Assembly: GCA_016874715.1 (NCBI GenBank)
Contig: VGTK01000001.1
Location: 62,001 to 126,000, forward strand
Source: Deltaproteobacteria bacterium
GTDB lineage: Bacteria; Desulfobacterota; Binatia; UBA12015
Reading direction: 5' to 3'
Length of the DNA: 64,000 nt
Every line of letters starts with the position of its first letter. Position 1 is the first letter of the stretch. Below, piece after piece: positions 33,442-43,186 of the stretch. The position numbers and the translations under genes were made by a program. A model generated the notes under the pieces. It had not been told where the DNA came from. It was given only the letters and a program-made list of their open reading frames with translations, and searched no databases.

Positions 33442-35919
33442 ATGGACCGGTCCTTCGTCGAACCGCGGCGACGCGCGCGCCGTACCGCGCTCGCCACTCT
33501 CGCCGCCATTCTCAGCCTCTCGCTGGAGGTGCCTGCCCGCGCCGACGACGCAGCGTCGGTGCCGCGCTACTCGATCGCCGCGACGCTCGACACGGACGCC
33601 GGCGTGATCCGCGGCAGGGTCGCGATCGCCTTCGGCAACACGGGGCGAGACACGATGCGGCAAGCGTATCTGCGCCTCTACCCGAACCGCTTCCTGCAGG
33701 ACGGCGACGAGGTGAACGACATCACTCGCATGCACGTGTACCCGGAGAACGAGTTCGTTGCCGGCGGCCTCTCGGTCGACACCGTCGCGGCGTCCGACGG
33801 TACGCAGCTCGCCTCACGCATCATACGGCGCGAAGGAGCTCCCGCGGAGACGGTGCTCGAAGTCGACCTCGGAGCGCCGCTCGAGGCCGGTGCCACGACC
33901 ACCGTCGTGCTCGACTTCACGACGAGCCTCCCGGAGCGCTTCGGCCCGTTCGGCCGCACCGAGCTCGGCGACAGCGCGGTCGCGGGCTGGTACCCGTACC
34001 TGGTTCCCCGTGCGTCGGACGGCTCCTGGCTCTGGACTGCCGGCCCCGCACGCGCCGACGTGAGCGCGTCGCTGACGTCGTCGCCCGAGGTGACCCTGGT
34101 CGCCGGCAGCGATGTCTTTCCCGCCCCACACGCACCTACCGTGCAGGTCGAGTCGCGACGCGTGGCGACCTTCGCGCTGATCGCCCTGCCCGGCGCGAGC
34201 GTCACGACGGAAGAGATCGACGGGACGACGATCACCTTCGTCGCACCGCGGAAGCTGCGCGAGCGGCGCCTTGCTCCCGGGCCGGCCGCACCGGAACTGT
34301 TCCGCGACGCCGTGAAGCGGGCGATCGGCCTGCGGCCCGCGACGCTTCCCTCGCCGCCGACTCTGACCGTCGCGCAGGTGCCGCTGCGCTGGAACCTCGC
34401 GACTCCGAGCGACGGGATCGTCGTCGTCTCCGACCGCGCCCTGCGCGTTCACGAGCTGCTGCGCCCGTTCCACGAGGCCCAGGTCGCTCAAGCGGTGTAT
34501 GCCGAGCTGCTGCGCTCCCTGATGCGCGCCTGTCCGGAGCAGCAGCCGCGCTGGATCAGCGACGGGGTCGCGTGGGCGCTCGCCGACCGCTACCAGGGCG
34601 CCGTCTCGCCCGAGCATCCCTCGGTGCACGACTGGATCGACTGGTTCGACGTGTTCGCCATCGTGGACCGCTTCGAGACCGCGCCCAAGGTGCCTTTCGT
34701 GCAGGCATTGTTCCGGAATGCGCGAAGCGACGACGACCTGCGCGAGAACGTCTTCGATTACTCGGGCGATCGCCCACCGGCGCGCCTCGTGTTCGCGCGC
34801 CTCGATCGCAGCGTCGGCGCCGCGGAGCTCGCGCGCGCCGTCGACGCACAGATCGCGTCGCCCTGCGCACCGTTCACCACCGCGCTGAGGGCAGCGACCG
34901 GAGCCACGCAGGACGCCGCGGACCGGGATCTCGACGCGGCGCTCGCGCCGTCGCCAGCCGAGGACGTCCCGGTCCTCGTGGATCCGTCGTTGCGACCGGC
35001 GCGCGAGCGCTCGAGGTACCAGCTCGTGCTCGACACCGCGGACGTCGAGGTCAGCTCGACGGAGTTCGGGCTCGCGGCGCTCTTCGTGGCGCGCGAGCGC
35101 GGCGACTACACCAGAGACCTCGCGATCAACCCATACCTCACCGAGCGCGGCTACGGTGTGAACGCCGGCCCGCGCGTCCACTTCGGGCCGCGGAGCGACG
35201 CCAACACCTACCGCCACAACCTCCATGCCTTCTACGACCACGCGTGGCTCGATCGCGGGTTCCGGGACGACTCGCAGCCGGAGGTGCGCGACGGCGGCCA
35301 GATCGGCGGATTCGGTCTTCGCTACGATTACTCGAACGTCTATTTCTTCGACAATCCGACGGAGAAGCGGGAAGCCCGTGTGTTCGTGGACTGGTACGAC
35401 CCGGACCTCGGCGGCGACTACGGCTTCGTTCGCTTCGGCGGTCGGATCACCGCCACGACCCCCATCCTCACGCCGCGGACCATCGCCGCCGGCGAGATCA
35501 CGGTCGGCTTCGAGGAGCCGACGGACGGCCGGGGGGTGCCGACCCAGGCGCAATTCAGCCTGGGCGGCCGCCGCGCGCTGCGCGGCGTCTCGGTGAACGA
35601 GAAGCTCGCGCGCAACATCGGGCTCGCCCGGGCCGAGATCCGGCAGGATGTCTTCCCCGAGGTGGACTTCAACCTGCTCGACCTGCTGGTGTACCGGCGG
35701 CCGCAGCTGCAGCTCTTCGTCGACACCGGCCAGGTCGACGATTCCGCCGGCCGCGCCGTGAATCCCGGCCGTTTCGCCATCGCCGCCGGCACCGGCATCA
35801 ACGTGCTGTACGACTTCATGGGCTTCTTCCCGGGCCGGGCCTACATCGAGGTCGCCACCCGACTCGATCGCGACCAGACCGACTTCCAGGTCCTGCTCGG
35901 TACACGTCAGGCGTTCTGA
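33442..35919 (+). CDS. Degenerate M1-peptidase-like protein fused to an outer-membrane beta-barrel
   Basis: An 825-residue exported protein. Signal peptide residues 1-34. Residues 40-420 resemble the N-terminal beta-domain and gluzincin core of M1 aminopeptidases. The zinc motif is broken: HEAQV at 344-348 lacks the second His, and the later WISDGVAWALADRY (Asp374) has Asp where the Glu ligand should be. Residues 500-825 are an alternating beta-rich Omp85/surface-antigen-like barrel with a terminal Phe. The C-terminal barrel would sit in the outer membrane with the pseudo-peptidase in the periplasm or outside. The activity is presumably binding rather than cleavage. Confidence 0.75.
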   Translation: MDRSFVEPRRRARRTALATLAAILSLSLEVPARADDAASVPRYSIAATLDTDAGVIRGRVAIAFGNTGRDTMRQAYLRLYPNRFLQDGDEVNDITRMHVYPENEFVAGGLSVDTVAASDGTQLASRIIRREGAPAETVLEVDLGAPLEAGATTTVVLDFTTSLPERFGPFGRTELGDSAVAGWYPYLVPRASDGSWLWTAGPARADVSASLTSSPEVTLVAGSDVFPAPHAPTVQVESRRVATFALIALPGASVTTEEIDGTTITFVAPRKLRERRLAPGPAAPELFRDAVKRAIGLRPATLPSPPTLTVAQVPLRWNLATPSDGIVVVSDRALRVHELLRPFHEAQVAQAVYAELLRSLMRACPEQQPRWISDGVAWALADRYQGAVSPEHPSVHDWIDWFDVFAIVDRFETAPKVPFVQALFRNARSDDDLRENVFDYSGDRPPARLVFARLDRSVGAAELARAVDAQIASPCAPFTTALRAATGATQDAADRDLDAALAPSPAEDVPVLVDPSLRPARERSRYQLVLDTADVEVSSTEFGLAALFVARERGDYTRDLAINPYLTERGYGVNAGPRVHFGPRSDANTYRHNLHAFYDHAWLDRGFRDDSQPEVRDGGQIGGFGLRYDYSNVYFFDNPTEKREARVFVDWYDPDLGGDYGFVRFGGRITATTPILTPRTIAAGEITVGFEEPTDGRGVPTQAQFSLGGRRALRGVSVNEKLARNIGLARAEIRQDVFPEVDFNLLDLLVYRRPQLQLFVDTGQVDDSAGRAVNPGRFAIAAGTGINVLYDFMGFFPGRAYIEVATRLDRDQTDFQVLLGTRQAF

Positions 35920-36303
35920 ACCGGACGGACCGATGCGGGACGGCTCGGCGACGGGCATGGGCCGGCGTCCACGCACCTTTACCGATCAGCCAACGTCCGT
36001 TGACGCCGAGAGTCGCGGGCCGACCCTCCTCGGGTAGTTTCGGACCCGTCGGCGGTGTAATTTCCTGCCAGGTGGACGTTCGCAGCGTCCGGTATGTCGC
36101 TTGCTTTGAAAAAAAGTGTGTTGACACTCGCCCGGAGCGGAACCTAAGATCATGGTAGTCACGTGAATCTTTCCGGCGTCCAGCAGGCCCATGCGAAACG
36201 CAAAGATCCCCTCTTCGGCCTTGCACCCTCACTTCAGGACCATGGTGAGAATCTCCCTTCGGCCGGTCGCGTCTCCGGCGGCACGCAATCAAGGAGAATC
36301 AGG
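35920..36303 (+). other. Intergenic leader of the secreted Cys-rich gene
   Basis: A 384-base gap, less GC-rich than its surroundings (an A-run near 36110-36117). It contains the sigma-70 promoter listed below and a leader of about 145 bases whose AAGGAG (36291-36296) is 7 bases before the ATG at 36304. A GCGAAACGC hairpin at about 36193 resembles nothing specific. Confidence 0.6.
36121..36150 (+). promoter_or_regulatory. Strong sigma-70-type promoter
   Basis: A perfect -35 TTGACA at 36121-36126, an 18-base spacer, and -10 TAAGAT at 36145-36150 (5 of 6 to consensus). An A-rich UP-like element (ttgctttgaaaaaaa) lies just upstream. Transcription would start near 36157 and read the secreted Cys-rich gene. 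It is the clearest promoter in the window. Confidence 0.8.
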
Positions 36304-37377
36304 ATGAATCGCGTAGTTCGAACCTCCCTCCGGCTCCTTCTGGCGATAGCTTGCATCGTCGCGGCAGCGCCGAACGCGGGAGCGGTCCAGTCGAGTGGAT
36401 CGATCCAGCTCATCCCCTCGAAGCAGACGGCGATCGCCCAGGAGGAGTCGTTCAATGTCGACGTCTTCTTCACGAACACGAGCAGCCACACGCCGCCGCA
36501 GGGCCTCCTTTCCGTGCCCGCGACGGTGACGGGTCCGATCACCATCGACCTGGGCTGCGTGGACTGCAGCTGCTCGCAGCAGAACACCGCGGCGCTCATG
36601 TTCGTTCCCGGAGCGCAGGCCGGGTGCAACTTGAAGGGCGCCGGAGTCGCCGGCTGCGCCGCGGGGCTTCCGGGTGAGGTTCTGATCAACCTCGACCCGG
36701 CGGGTGTGAACGCCCCCAATGCGACCCCCGTGTTCCTCGCGCAGATCACTCTCAAGAACACGCTGCCGGAGCTGCCGGTCCTCGGGATCCGTGCCGGCAC
36801 GAGCGTCTGCTCGGTCAAGGCGTGCGTGACGCCGCCCAACCAGCAGTGTGCGTTCTGCTCGGCGGAGGGCTGCACGTTCGTCGCCGGCGTCTCGCCGCAG
36901 CAGGATCTGCTGCGCTGCAAGCACTCCTGCTTCAACCAGGTGAACTTCACCAACGGGTTCGACGCGTACATCTTCCAGGGTGTGCTGATCGAGGACGACG
37001 CGAACTTCAACCCGGCGACGGAGTCGTTCAGGCTGGAGCTGTCGCGCCCCGGGTTCCCGCCGCTGGTGTCGATCAACGTTCCGGGCATCCCGCAGACCGC
37101 CGTGGACACCTGGCAGCTGAACGGCCCCGGCAACCAGAACACGGCCGGCATCGACCTGATCAAGATCACGCGCCAGACGGGTGTCGGCTGCCAGAACAGC
37201 TTCCGCGTCACGGTCCGCTTCTACGGGAACCTCAACAGCCTGCAGGGTAACGACGACCCGACGCTCCGCACGTTGATCCAGTTCGACGGCGGGACTCCGT
37301 TCGTGAACGAGGAGCCTTGGCAGCGCCTGCAGAGCGGCAACCTCCGCAACGACATCGAAATCGTCTCGGCTTGCTGA
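36304..37377 (+). CDS. Secreted cysteine-rich protein of unknown function
   Basis: A 357-residue exported protein: signal peptide residues 1-27 (ACIVAAAPNAGA before the likely cut). The mature part holds about 16 cysteines in motifs such as CVDCSCSQQ, ACVTPPNQQCAFCSAEGC and RCKHSCF, suggesting many disulfides in a beta-rich domain. The last 100 residues read as a beta-sandwich-like region. A strong promoter before it and a consensus terminator after it make it a stand-alone, probably abundantly expressed transcript. I do not recognise a family; surface or secreted binding protein is only inferred. Confidence 0.8.
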   Translation: MNRVVRTSLRLLLAIACIVAAAPNAGAVQSSGSIQLIPSKQTAIAQEESFNVDVFFTNTSSHTPPQGLLSVPATVTGPITIDLGCVDCSCSQQNTAALMFVPGAQAGCNLKGAGVAGCAAGLPGEVLINLDPAGVNAPNATPVFLAQITLKNTLPELPVLGIRAGTSVCSVKACVTPPNQQCAFCSAEGCTFVAGVSPQQDLLRCKHSCFNQVNFTNGFDAYIFQGVLIEDDANFNPATESFRLELSRPGFPPLVSINVPGIPQTAVDTWQLNGPGNQNTAGIDLIKITRQTGVGCQNSFRVTVRFYGNLNSLQGNDDPTLRTLIQFDGGTPFVNEEPWQRLQSGNLRNDIEIVSAC

Positions 37378-37383
37378 GCGCCT

Positions 37384-37451
37384 GACGGCCCTCCGAGGGC
37401 CGTCCCAACCGAGGGGGTGACCGGTTCGTCCGGTCACCCCCTCTTTCGTTT
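37384..37451 (+). terminator. Double hairpin and T-rich tail (intrinsic terminator)
   Basis: A 10-bp stem (gacggccctc / gagggccgtc, 37384-37404) is followed by a 14-bp perfect stem (gagggggtgaccgg / ccggtcaccccctc, loop ttcgt, 37411-37443) and tttcgttt. This is a textbook rho-independent terminator for the secreted Cys-rich gene. Confidence 0.88.
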
Positions 37452-37891
37452 CGGCGACCGCCGCGGCAGCGCGCATGCGCGGCGCCGCGGTTGTCGCCAT
37501 CCGACTCGCATCGCCCTCCGCCGCGCGAGGCGGCACGGCGCCGCTCTAATTCTTTTCCTGACGCCCCGGGGGGCGTGCGCGTCGCGCGCGCCAGGCCCCC
37601 GCCGGAAGATCGCGTCCGCGTCCGGCAACTCGTTGCCGGTCTGCCACCGAATTGGCGAGGCGCCGCATCGCGGCCGTCCCGCCTCTCGCGCGCTCTTCGT
37701 CCGAAAAAAGCCGCGCCGTCGCTCGCCGTCGAGTCGGGCTCTTCGTCGATGCCGCACCACCAGCCGCGTTGGCAGACACGTCACAGGTCATGCTCGATCA
37801 GGGGCTGCGCGTGGCACCGCCATTGCCAGACGATCCTCCACGGAAGTCTCGACCGAGTCGCTACGGGAAAGCGGCTCCCAGGGGGGGAATC
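37452..37891 (+). other. Intergenic region before the CAP-domain gene
   Basis: A 440-base gap after the terminator. Apart from the sigma-54-like promoter at 37812-37827 and the GGGGGG site before the next start I see nothing; the frames through it are low-complexity. Confidence 0.5.
37812..37827 (+). promoter_or_regulatory. Sigma-54-like promoter (-24/-12)
   Basis: TGGCAC at 37812-37817, then TTGC at 37823-37826, with GG (37813-37814) and GC (37825-37826) exactly 10 bases apart, the sigma-54 signature. A start near 37838 would give a 54-base leader before ATG 37892. Matches 10 of the conserved positions; the base after TGGCAC and the last W are off. Confidence 0.5.
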
Positions 37892-39271
37892 ATGCGGTGG
37901 TTGCCGGAAGGAGGGCCTTCGGAGCGCCTACGAGTCTGCTGCGCCGGCGCGCTTGCGCTGACGCTCGGCATGGCGCTGAACGCTGCAGCGGCACTCGGCG
38001 CGTACGCGCCGGACGCCGACGAGCTCGCGCTGCTCGCGCTCTGCAACGAGTCGCGGGCGGCAGCGGGGCTGCGCCCGCTCGTGTGGCACAACGGGCTCGG
38101 CGAGGCGGCCCGGGCGCACAGCACCGACATGGCAGAGCGCGACTGCTACCAGCACAACTCCTGCAACGGGCAGTCCTGGAGCACCCGCATCGGCAGGTAC
38201 TATCCGTCGTACTTCGCTCTCGGTGAGAACATCAACCTCGGCAGCAGCGATCCACGCTCGCTGCACGACGGCTGGATGTCGAGCCCCGGGCATCGCGCGA
38301 ACATCCTCGGCCCCTTCTCCGAGTTCGGAGCGGGAATCGCGCTGGGCGAAACCAACTTCGGGATGTGGGCGTACGCCACGGAGGACTTCGGCGACCGCGG
38401 CGCCGTCTCCCCGTCGTCGATCCCGTCGTTGCCGTCGGGCGGCATCGCGCCGCGGATCGGCGGCGGCGAGGGCCGCGACCTGGTCGTCAACTACTACCAC
38501 CACAACGGCGGGGCGCCGCATTCGGTGCGCGCGCTCGTCGGCACGTCGTGCGTCAACCTCTCGAAGACCGCGGGCTCGGCCGCCAACGGCTCCTACGGCA
38601 CGACCCGGACGTTCACCGGCAGCGGGTGCGTCCCGGTCGTCTTCGAGGCCATCCGTTCCGATGGCGTACGGGTCCGCTGGCCGCAGAATTCGGCGGTCCT
38701 CGTCGGCGTCGGTGCCGGCGGCCTCTACTGCGCCGAGACGACCACCGCGGTTCCGACCCAGGACTGCGGCGGACCGAACGTCAACCCGTCGCCGACACCC
38801 TCACCGGCCCCAACGCCGGCTCCGACACCCACCGAGGACCCGACCGGCCTCGGCAAGATGCGGGTCGCGCTCAAGCCGGGCAAGGGCGACGCGAGCGAGG
38901 GCGTGGTGCAGATCTCGGCCAAGCTGCCGCGCATCGCGAACTTCGACCCTGCGTCCGGACCGGTCGTCATCGACCTGTCGTTCGGTCGCGGCGGCGACTG
39001 GGAACAGACGCTGCCGCAGCTCTGCGGTGACACCCCGTGCCTCGTCATCAACAAGAAGGCCAGGGCGTATCGCGCAAAGTACGACGCGAACACGTCGCTC
39101 GCCCTCACGCTGGGCCAGGACGGCGCCTGGTCGATGCGGCTCGTCTCGCGCAAGGAGACGCTCGCCGGTCTCGACGCGGGACCGGTATCGCTCTCCGTGA
39201 CCATCGACGGACAGACGTTCACCGCCGCGGCCGACGGCGAGCTGAAGACCAGCGGGCTCTTCGTCGACTGA
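37892..39271 (+). CDS. Secreted CAP-domain (SCP/PR-1 like) protein with repeat linker
   Basis: A 459-residue exported protein. Signal peptide about residues 1-38. Residues 40-175 form a CAP domain with the family's HSTDMAERD, the GENI strand and HRANIL. A Cys-containing middle domain, a Ser/Pro/Thr linker (about 295-315, NPSPTPSPAPTPAPTPT) and a beta-rich C-terminal domain follow. CAP proteins bind lipids or act as extracellular effectors; the function here is not known. The ATG at 37892 has GGGGGG upstream. A sigma-54-like site precedes it, and a hairpin follows the stop. Confidence 0.85.
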   Translation: MRWLPEGGPSERLRVCCAGALALTLGMALNAAAALGAYAPDADELALLALCNESRAAAGLRPLVWHNGLGEAARAHSTDMAERDCYQHNSCNGQSWSTRIGRYYPSYFALGENINLGSSDPRSLHDGWMSSPGHRANILGPFSEFGAGIALGETNFGMWAYATEDFGDRGAVSPSSIPSLPSGGIAPRIGGGEGRDLVVNYYHHNGGAPHSVRALVGTSCVNLSKTAGSAANGSYGTTRTFTGSGCVPVVFEAIRSDGVRVRWPQNSAVLVGVGAGGLYCAETTTAVPTQDCGGPNVNPSPTPSPAPTPAPTPTEDPTGLGKMRVALKPGKGDASEGVVQISAKLPRIANFDPASGPVVIDLSFGRGGDWEQTLPQLCGDTPCLVINKKARAYRAKYDANTSLALTLGQDGAWSMRLVSRKETLAGLDAGPVSLSVTIDGQTFTAAADGELKTSGLFVD

Positions 39272-39301
39272 TCGTCGTCCAGCCTGGATCACGCCGCGAA
39301 T

Positions 39302-39333
39302 TCGGGGGGCGGGGGCCGAGCCTCGCCCCCCGA
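39302..39333 (+). terminator. 10-bp hairpin after the CAP-domain gene
   Basis: TCGGGGGGCG (39302-39311) pairs perfectly with CGCCCCCCGA (39324-39333) across a 12-base loop, followed by ttcatcgtc. It starts 31 bases past the stop and is a likely terminator, though the T-run is short. Confidence 0.55.
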
Positions 39334-39388
39334 TTCATCGTCGGGCACCCCGCTTGCGGTCACGGCCCCGGATAGTAGGCAGACCGCC

Positions 39389-40045
39389 GTGCCAGCGACG
39401 ACCTCGACGCTCTCGGAATGGGAATCGAAGCGCCGGCTCGCGGCGGCCGGGATCCCGGTCGCACCTGAGCAGCTGTGCGCAGACCCGGCGGCCGCCGTCG
39501 CCGCCGCTGCCGAGCTCGGGCTGCCGGTCGCCGTCAAGCTCTGCGGCCCGGCAATCGCGCACAAGACCGAGCGCGGGCTCGTCCGCCTCGGGCTCCGCGA
39601 CGCGGAAGCCGTCCGCGCAGCGGCGGGCGAGCTGCTCGCGGCCGCGCGTCCCGCGGATGGTCCGGTCGAGCTACTGGTCGCCCGGATGGTCACCGGCAAG
39701 CGCGAGCTCATCGCCGGCTGCGCCACCGACCCGACGTTTGGCCGCTGCGTGATGCTCGGCATCGGCGGCATCTTCGCCGAGATCCTCGCCGACGTCGTGT
39801 TCCGGCTCGTTCCCCTGTCCCGCACCGACGCCGAGGAGATGCTCGACGAGCTCACCTACCGCGCGTGGCTCGGGCCCTTTCGCGGCGAGCCCGCGATCGA
39901 CCGCGAGCGGCTCGTCGATGTCCTCGTCGGCTTGAGCAAGGTCGCGGAAGAGGACCCGCAGCTGCGCTCGATCGACGTAAACCCGCTGATCGTCGCCGAC
40001 GGGGTGCCGATCGCCGTCGACGCGCTCATCGAGGTCGAGGCATGA
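39389..40045 (+). CDS. Acyl-CoA synthetase (ADP-forming), beta (ATP-grasp) subunit
   Basis: A 218-residue ATP-grasp domain. It carries the family's GLPVAVKLCGPAIAHKTERG loop, the VARMVTGKRELIAGC strand and the acidic metal site IDVNPLIV. With the next gene it converts acyl-CoA, ADP and phosphate to acid, CoA and ATP (or the reverse) by substrate-level phosphorylation. The GTG start at 39389 fits; its stop overlaps the alpha-subunit start (ATGA). Two-gene forms with beta first are known in this family. Confidence 0.9.
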   Translation: MPATTSTLSEWESKRRLAAAGIPVAPEQLCADPAAAVAAAAELGLPVAVKLCGPAIAHKTERGLVRLGLRDAEAVRAAAGELLAAARPADGPVELLVARMVTGKRELIAGCATDPTFGRCVMLGIGGIFAEILADVVFRLVPLSRTDAEEMLDELTYRAWLGPFRGEPAIDRERLVDVLVGLSKVAEEDPQLRSIDVNPLIVADGVPIAVDALIEVEA

Positions 40046-41520
40046 CCGCCACGCCGAACCTCGACCGGTATCGGGCCCTGTTCGAGCCCAAAGGCATCAT
40101 CGTCGCCGGTGCCTCGAGCCATCCCGGGAAGTTCGGCTTCGTCGCCGCGCACAACATTCTCGCGCACGGCTATCGCGGGAAGGTCTTCCTCACCAATCGC
40201 GAGGGCGGCACCATCCTCGACGAGCAGACCTTGCGCTCGGTCGATGAGGTACCCGAAGGCGCCGCCGATCTGGTCTTCGTCTGCACGCCGCCCGCGTCGA
40301 TCCCGGATCTGCTGCGCTCGTGCGCCAGAAAGGGGGTCACGGCCGCTTTCGTCAGCTCCGCGGGATTCGGCGAGGCGGGCGAGGAGGGGCTCCGCGCCGA
40401 ACGCGAGCTCGCTGACCTGTGCGCCGAGCTCGGCATCCTGCTCGCGGGTCCGAACGGGCAGGGCATCATCTCGACGCCGGTCGGCCTCTGCGCGCAGATC
40501 ATCGCACCGTACCCACCGGCCGGACGCATCGCGGTCGCGAGCCAGTCGGGCGGCTTCGTCCAGGCGTTCCTCAACTACGCACGCTCGACCGGCGTTGGCG
40601 TGAGCCGCGCGGTGTCGGCCGGCAACTCTGCCGCGACCAGCGTCGGCGACTACCTCGAGTTCTTCGCGGCCGACCCGGCAACGGACGTGAGCCTGATCTA
40701 CGTCGAGGGTCTCGCCGACGGGCGGGCCTTCTTCGAGAAGGCCCGCGCCGCGGCCGCGAAGAAGCCGATCGTCGTGCTCAAGGGCGGCGTCACCGCAGGC
40801 GGTGCGCGGGCGGCCGCATCCCACACCGGCGCGCTCGCCACCAACGACCGCGTGTTCGACGGCATGTGCCGCCAGGCCGGGCTCAGCCGCGCCACGACGG
40901 TCGAGGAGGCGTTCGAGATCGCAGCGAGCTTCGCCGTGCACCCGCTACCGCGTGGCCGGCGCGTGTTCGTGCTGACGACGGCCGGCGGCTGGGGCGTGAT
41001 CACCGCTGACCGGATCGCACAGTCGCGCGACCTCGAGTTGCTGCCGTTGCCCGCCGACCTTCGCGCCGCGTTCGACGCGAAGCTGCCGCCACGCTGGAGC
41101 CGGAACAACCCTGCAGACCTCGCGGGCAGCGAGACGCGCGACACCGTCCTCGAGTGCCTCGAGCTCGGCGTCGCCCACGCCGACGTCGACGCGGTCGTGC
41201 TGCTCGGCGTCGGCATCCAGTCGAACCTCGGCGATCTCGAGCGCCGCGGCCGGTTCTACCCGGGCCACGGCCTCGAGCGCATCGTCGAGTACCACGAGCG
41301 TCAGGACACCCGGTACGCGAGCGCCGCCGTCGAGCTGTCGCGCAAGTACGACAAGCCCGTGCTGGTGGCGACGGAGCTCGCCGACACGCAGCCCGGCAAC
41401 CCCGGCATCGTCAAGCTCAAAGAGCTTGGCGCCTTCGCCTATCCGTCGTCGCACCAGGCGGCAACGGCGCTCGAGCACCTCTTCCGCTACCGGCGCTGGC
41501 GCGACCGGCGCGCGTCCTGA
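40042..41520 (+). CDS. Acyl-CoA synthetase (ADP-forming), alpha (CoA-binding/phosphohistidine) subunit
   Basis: A 492-residue CoA-binding and ligase protein. It has an N-terminal Rossmann CoA-binding domain (IIVAGASSHPGKFGF), the CASH-like GPNGQGIIS loop and the phosphohistidine loop AASHTGALA with His261. Two further flavodoxin-like succinyl-CoA-ligase domains follow. It forms an ADP-forming synthetase with the preceding ATP-grasp subunit, translationally coupled by 4 bases. The acyl group (acetyl, aryl or other) cannot be read. The stop is flush against the miaB stop on the other strand, with zero bases between. Confidence 0.9.
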   Translation: MTATPNLDRYRALFEPKGIIVAGASSHPGKFGFVAAHNILAHGYRGKVFLTNREGGTILDEQTLRSVDEVPEGAADLVFVCTPPASIPDLLRSCARKGVTAAFVSSAGFGEAGEEGLRAERELADLCAELGILLAGPNGQGIISTPVGLCAQIIAPYPPAGRIAVASQSGGFVQAFLNYARSTGVGVSRAVSAGNSAATSVGDYLEFFAADPATDVSLIYVEGLADGRAFFEKARAAAAKKPIVVLKGGVTAGGARAAASHTGALATNDRVFDGMCRQAGLSRATTVEEAFEIAASFAVHPLPRGRRVFVLTTAGGWGVITADRIAQSRDLELLPLPADLRAAFDAKLPPRWSRNNPADLAGSETRDTVLECLELGVAHADVDAVVLLGVGIQSNLGDLERRGRFYPGHGLERIVEYHERQDTRYASAAVELSRKYDKPVLVATELADTQPGNPGIVKLKELGAFAYPSSHQAATALEHLFRYRRWRDRRAS

Positions 41521-42891
<1,371 letters not shown>

Positions 42892-42982
42892 CGGCCTCCC
42901 ATAGCGAAGCCGGAACACGGCCCGCAACGCGGCTTCCACGCCGCCTTGTCTGGGCACGGCGCGTGCAGCTACATGGCGAAGG

Positions 42983-43186
42983 ATGATGCCGGGGAAGCAA
43001 TTCGACGGAATCGAAGCCTCGCTTCTTCTCTGTCCGCGCTGCCGTGTCGCCCAGCCGGTCCGAAAGCGCCTGCTGCTTTGCCTCCCGGAGGGCGACAAGT
43101 ACGAGTTCGTCTGCCAGCGCTGCGGAAGCACGTGCGGGGACACGATCGAGGAGCCACCGCGACCGACCCGGACGCTGTTCGCATGA
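42983..43186 (+). CDS. Small zinc-ribbon protein
   Basis: A 67-residue cytoplasmic protein beginning MMPGKQFDGIEASLLLC. It has two CxxC pairs (CPRC and CQRC, then GSTCGD), a rubredoxin-like zinc ribbon. The family is unknown; its GAGGAGCC-type context leads straight into the next gene, with the stop overlapping that gene's ATG (ATGA). It heads a tightly coupled unit running to mutS2. Confidence 0.7.
   Translation: MMPGKQFDGIEASLLLCPRCRVAQPVRKRLLLCLPEGDKYEFVCQRCGSTCGDTIEEPPRPTRTLFA

Noticed and set aside
33012-36158. A 1048-residue plus-strand frame across the pseudo-peptidase gene
   Set aside because: It is an out-of-frame, arginine-rich shadow of the real 33442-35919 gene with no motif, signal or ribosome site. 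Long empty frames like this are common at high GC.
36157-36303. Possible cyclic-di-GMP (GEMM) riboswitch in the leader of the secreted Cys-rich gene
   Set aside because: An ACGCAAAG string fits one part of the GEMM core, but the preceding GCAAACC helix, the tetraloop stem and the GATAGCCGGG end are missing. A covariance-model search (Rfam RF01051) would settle it.
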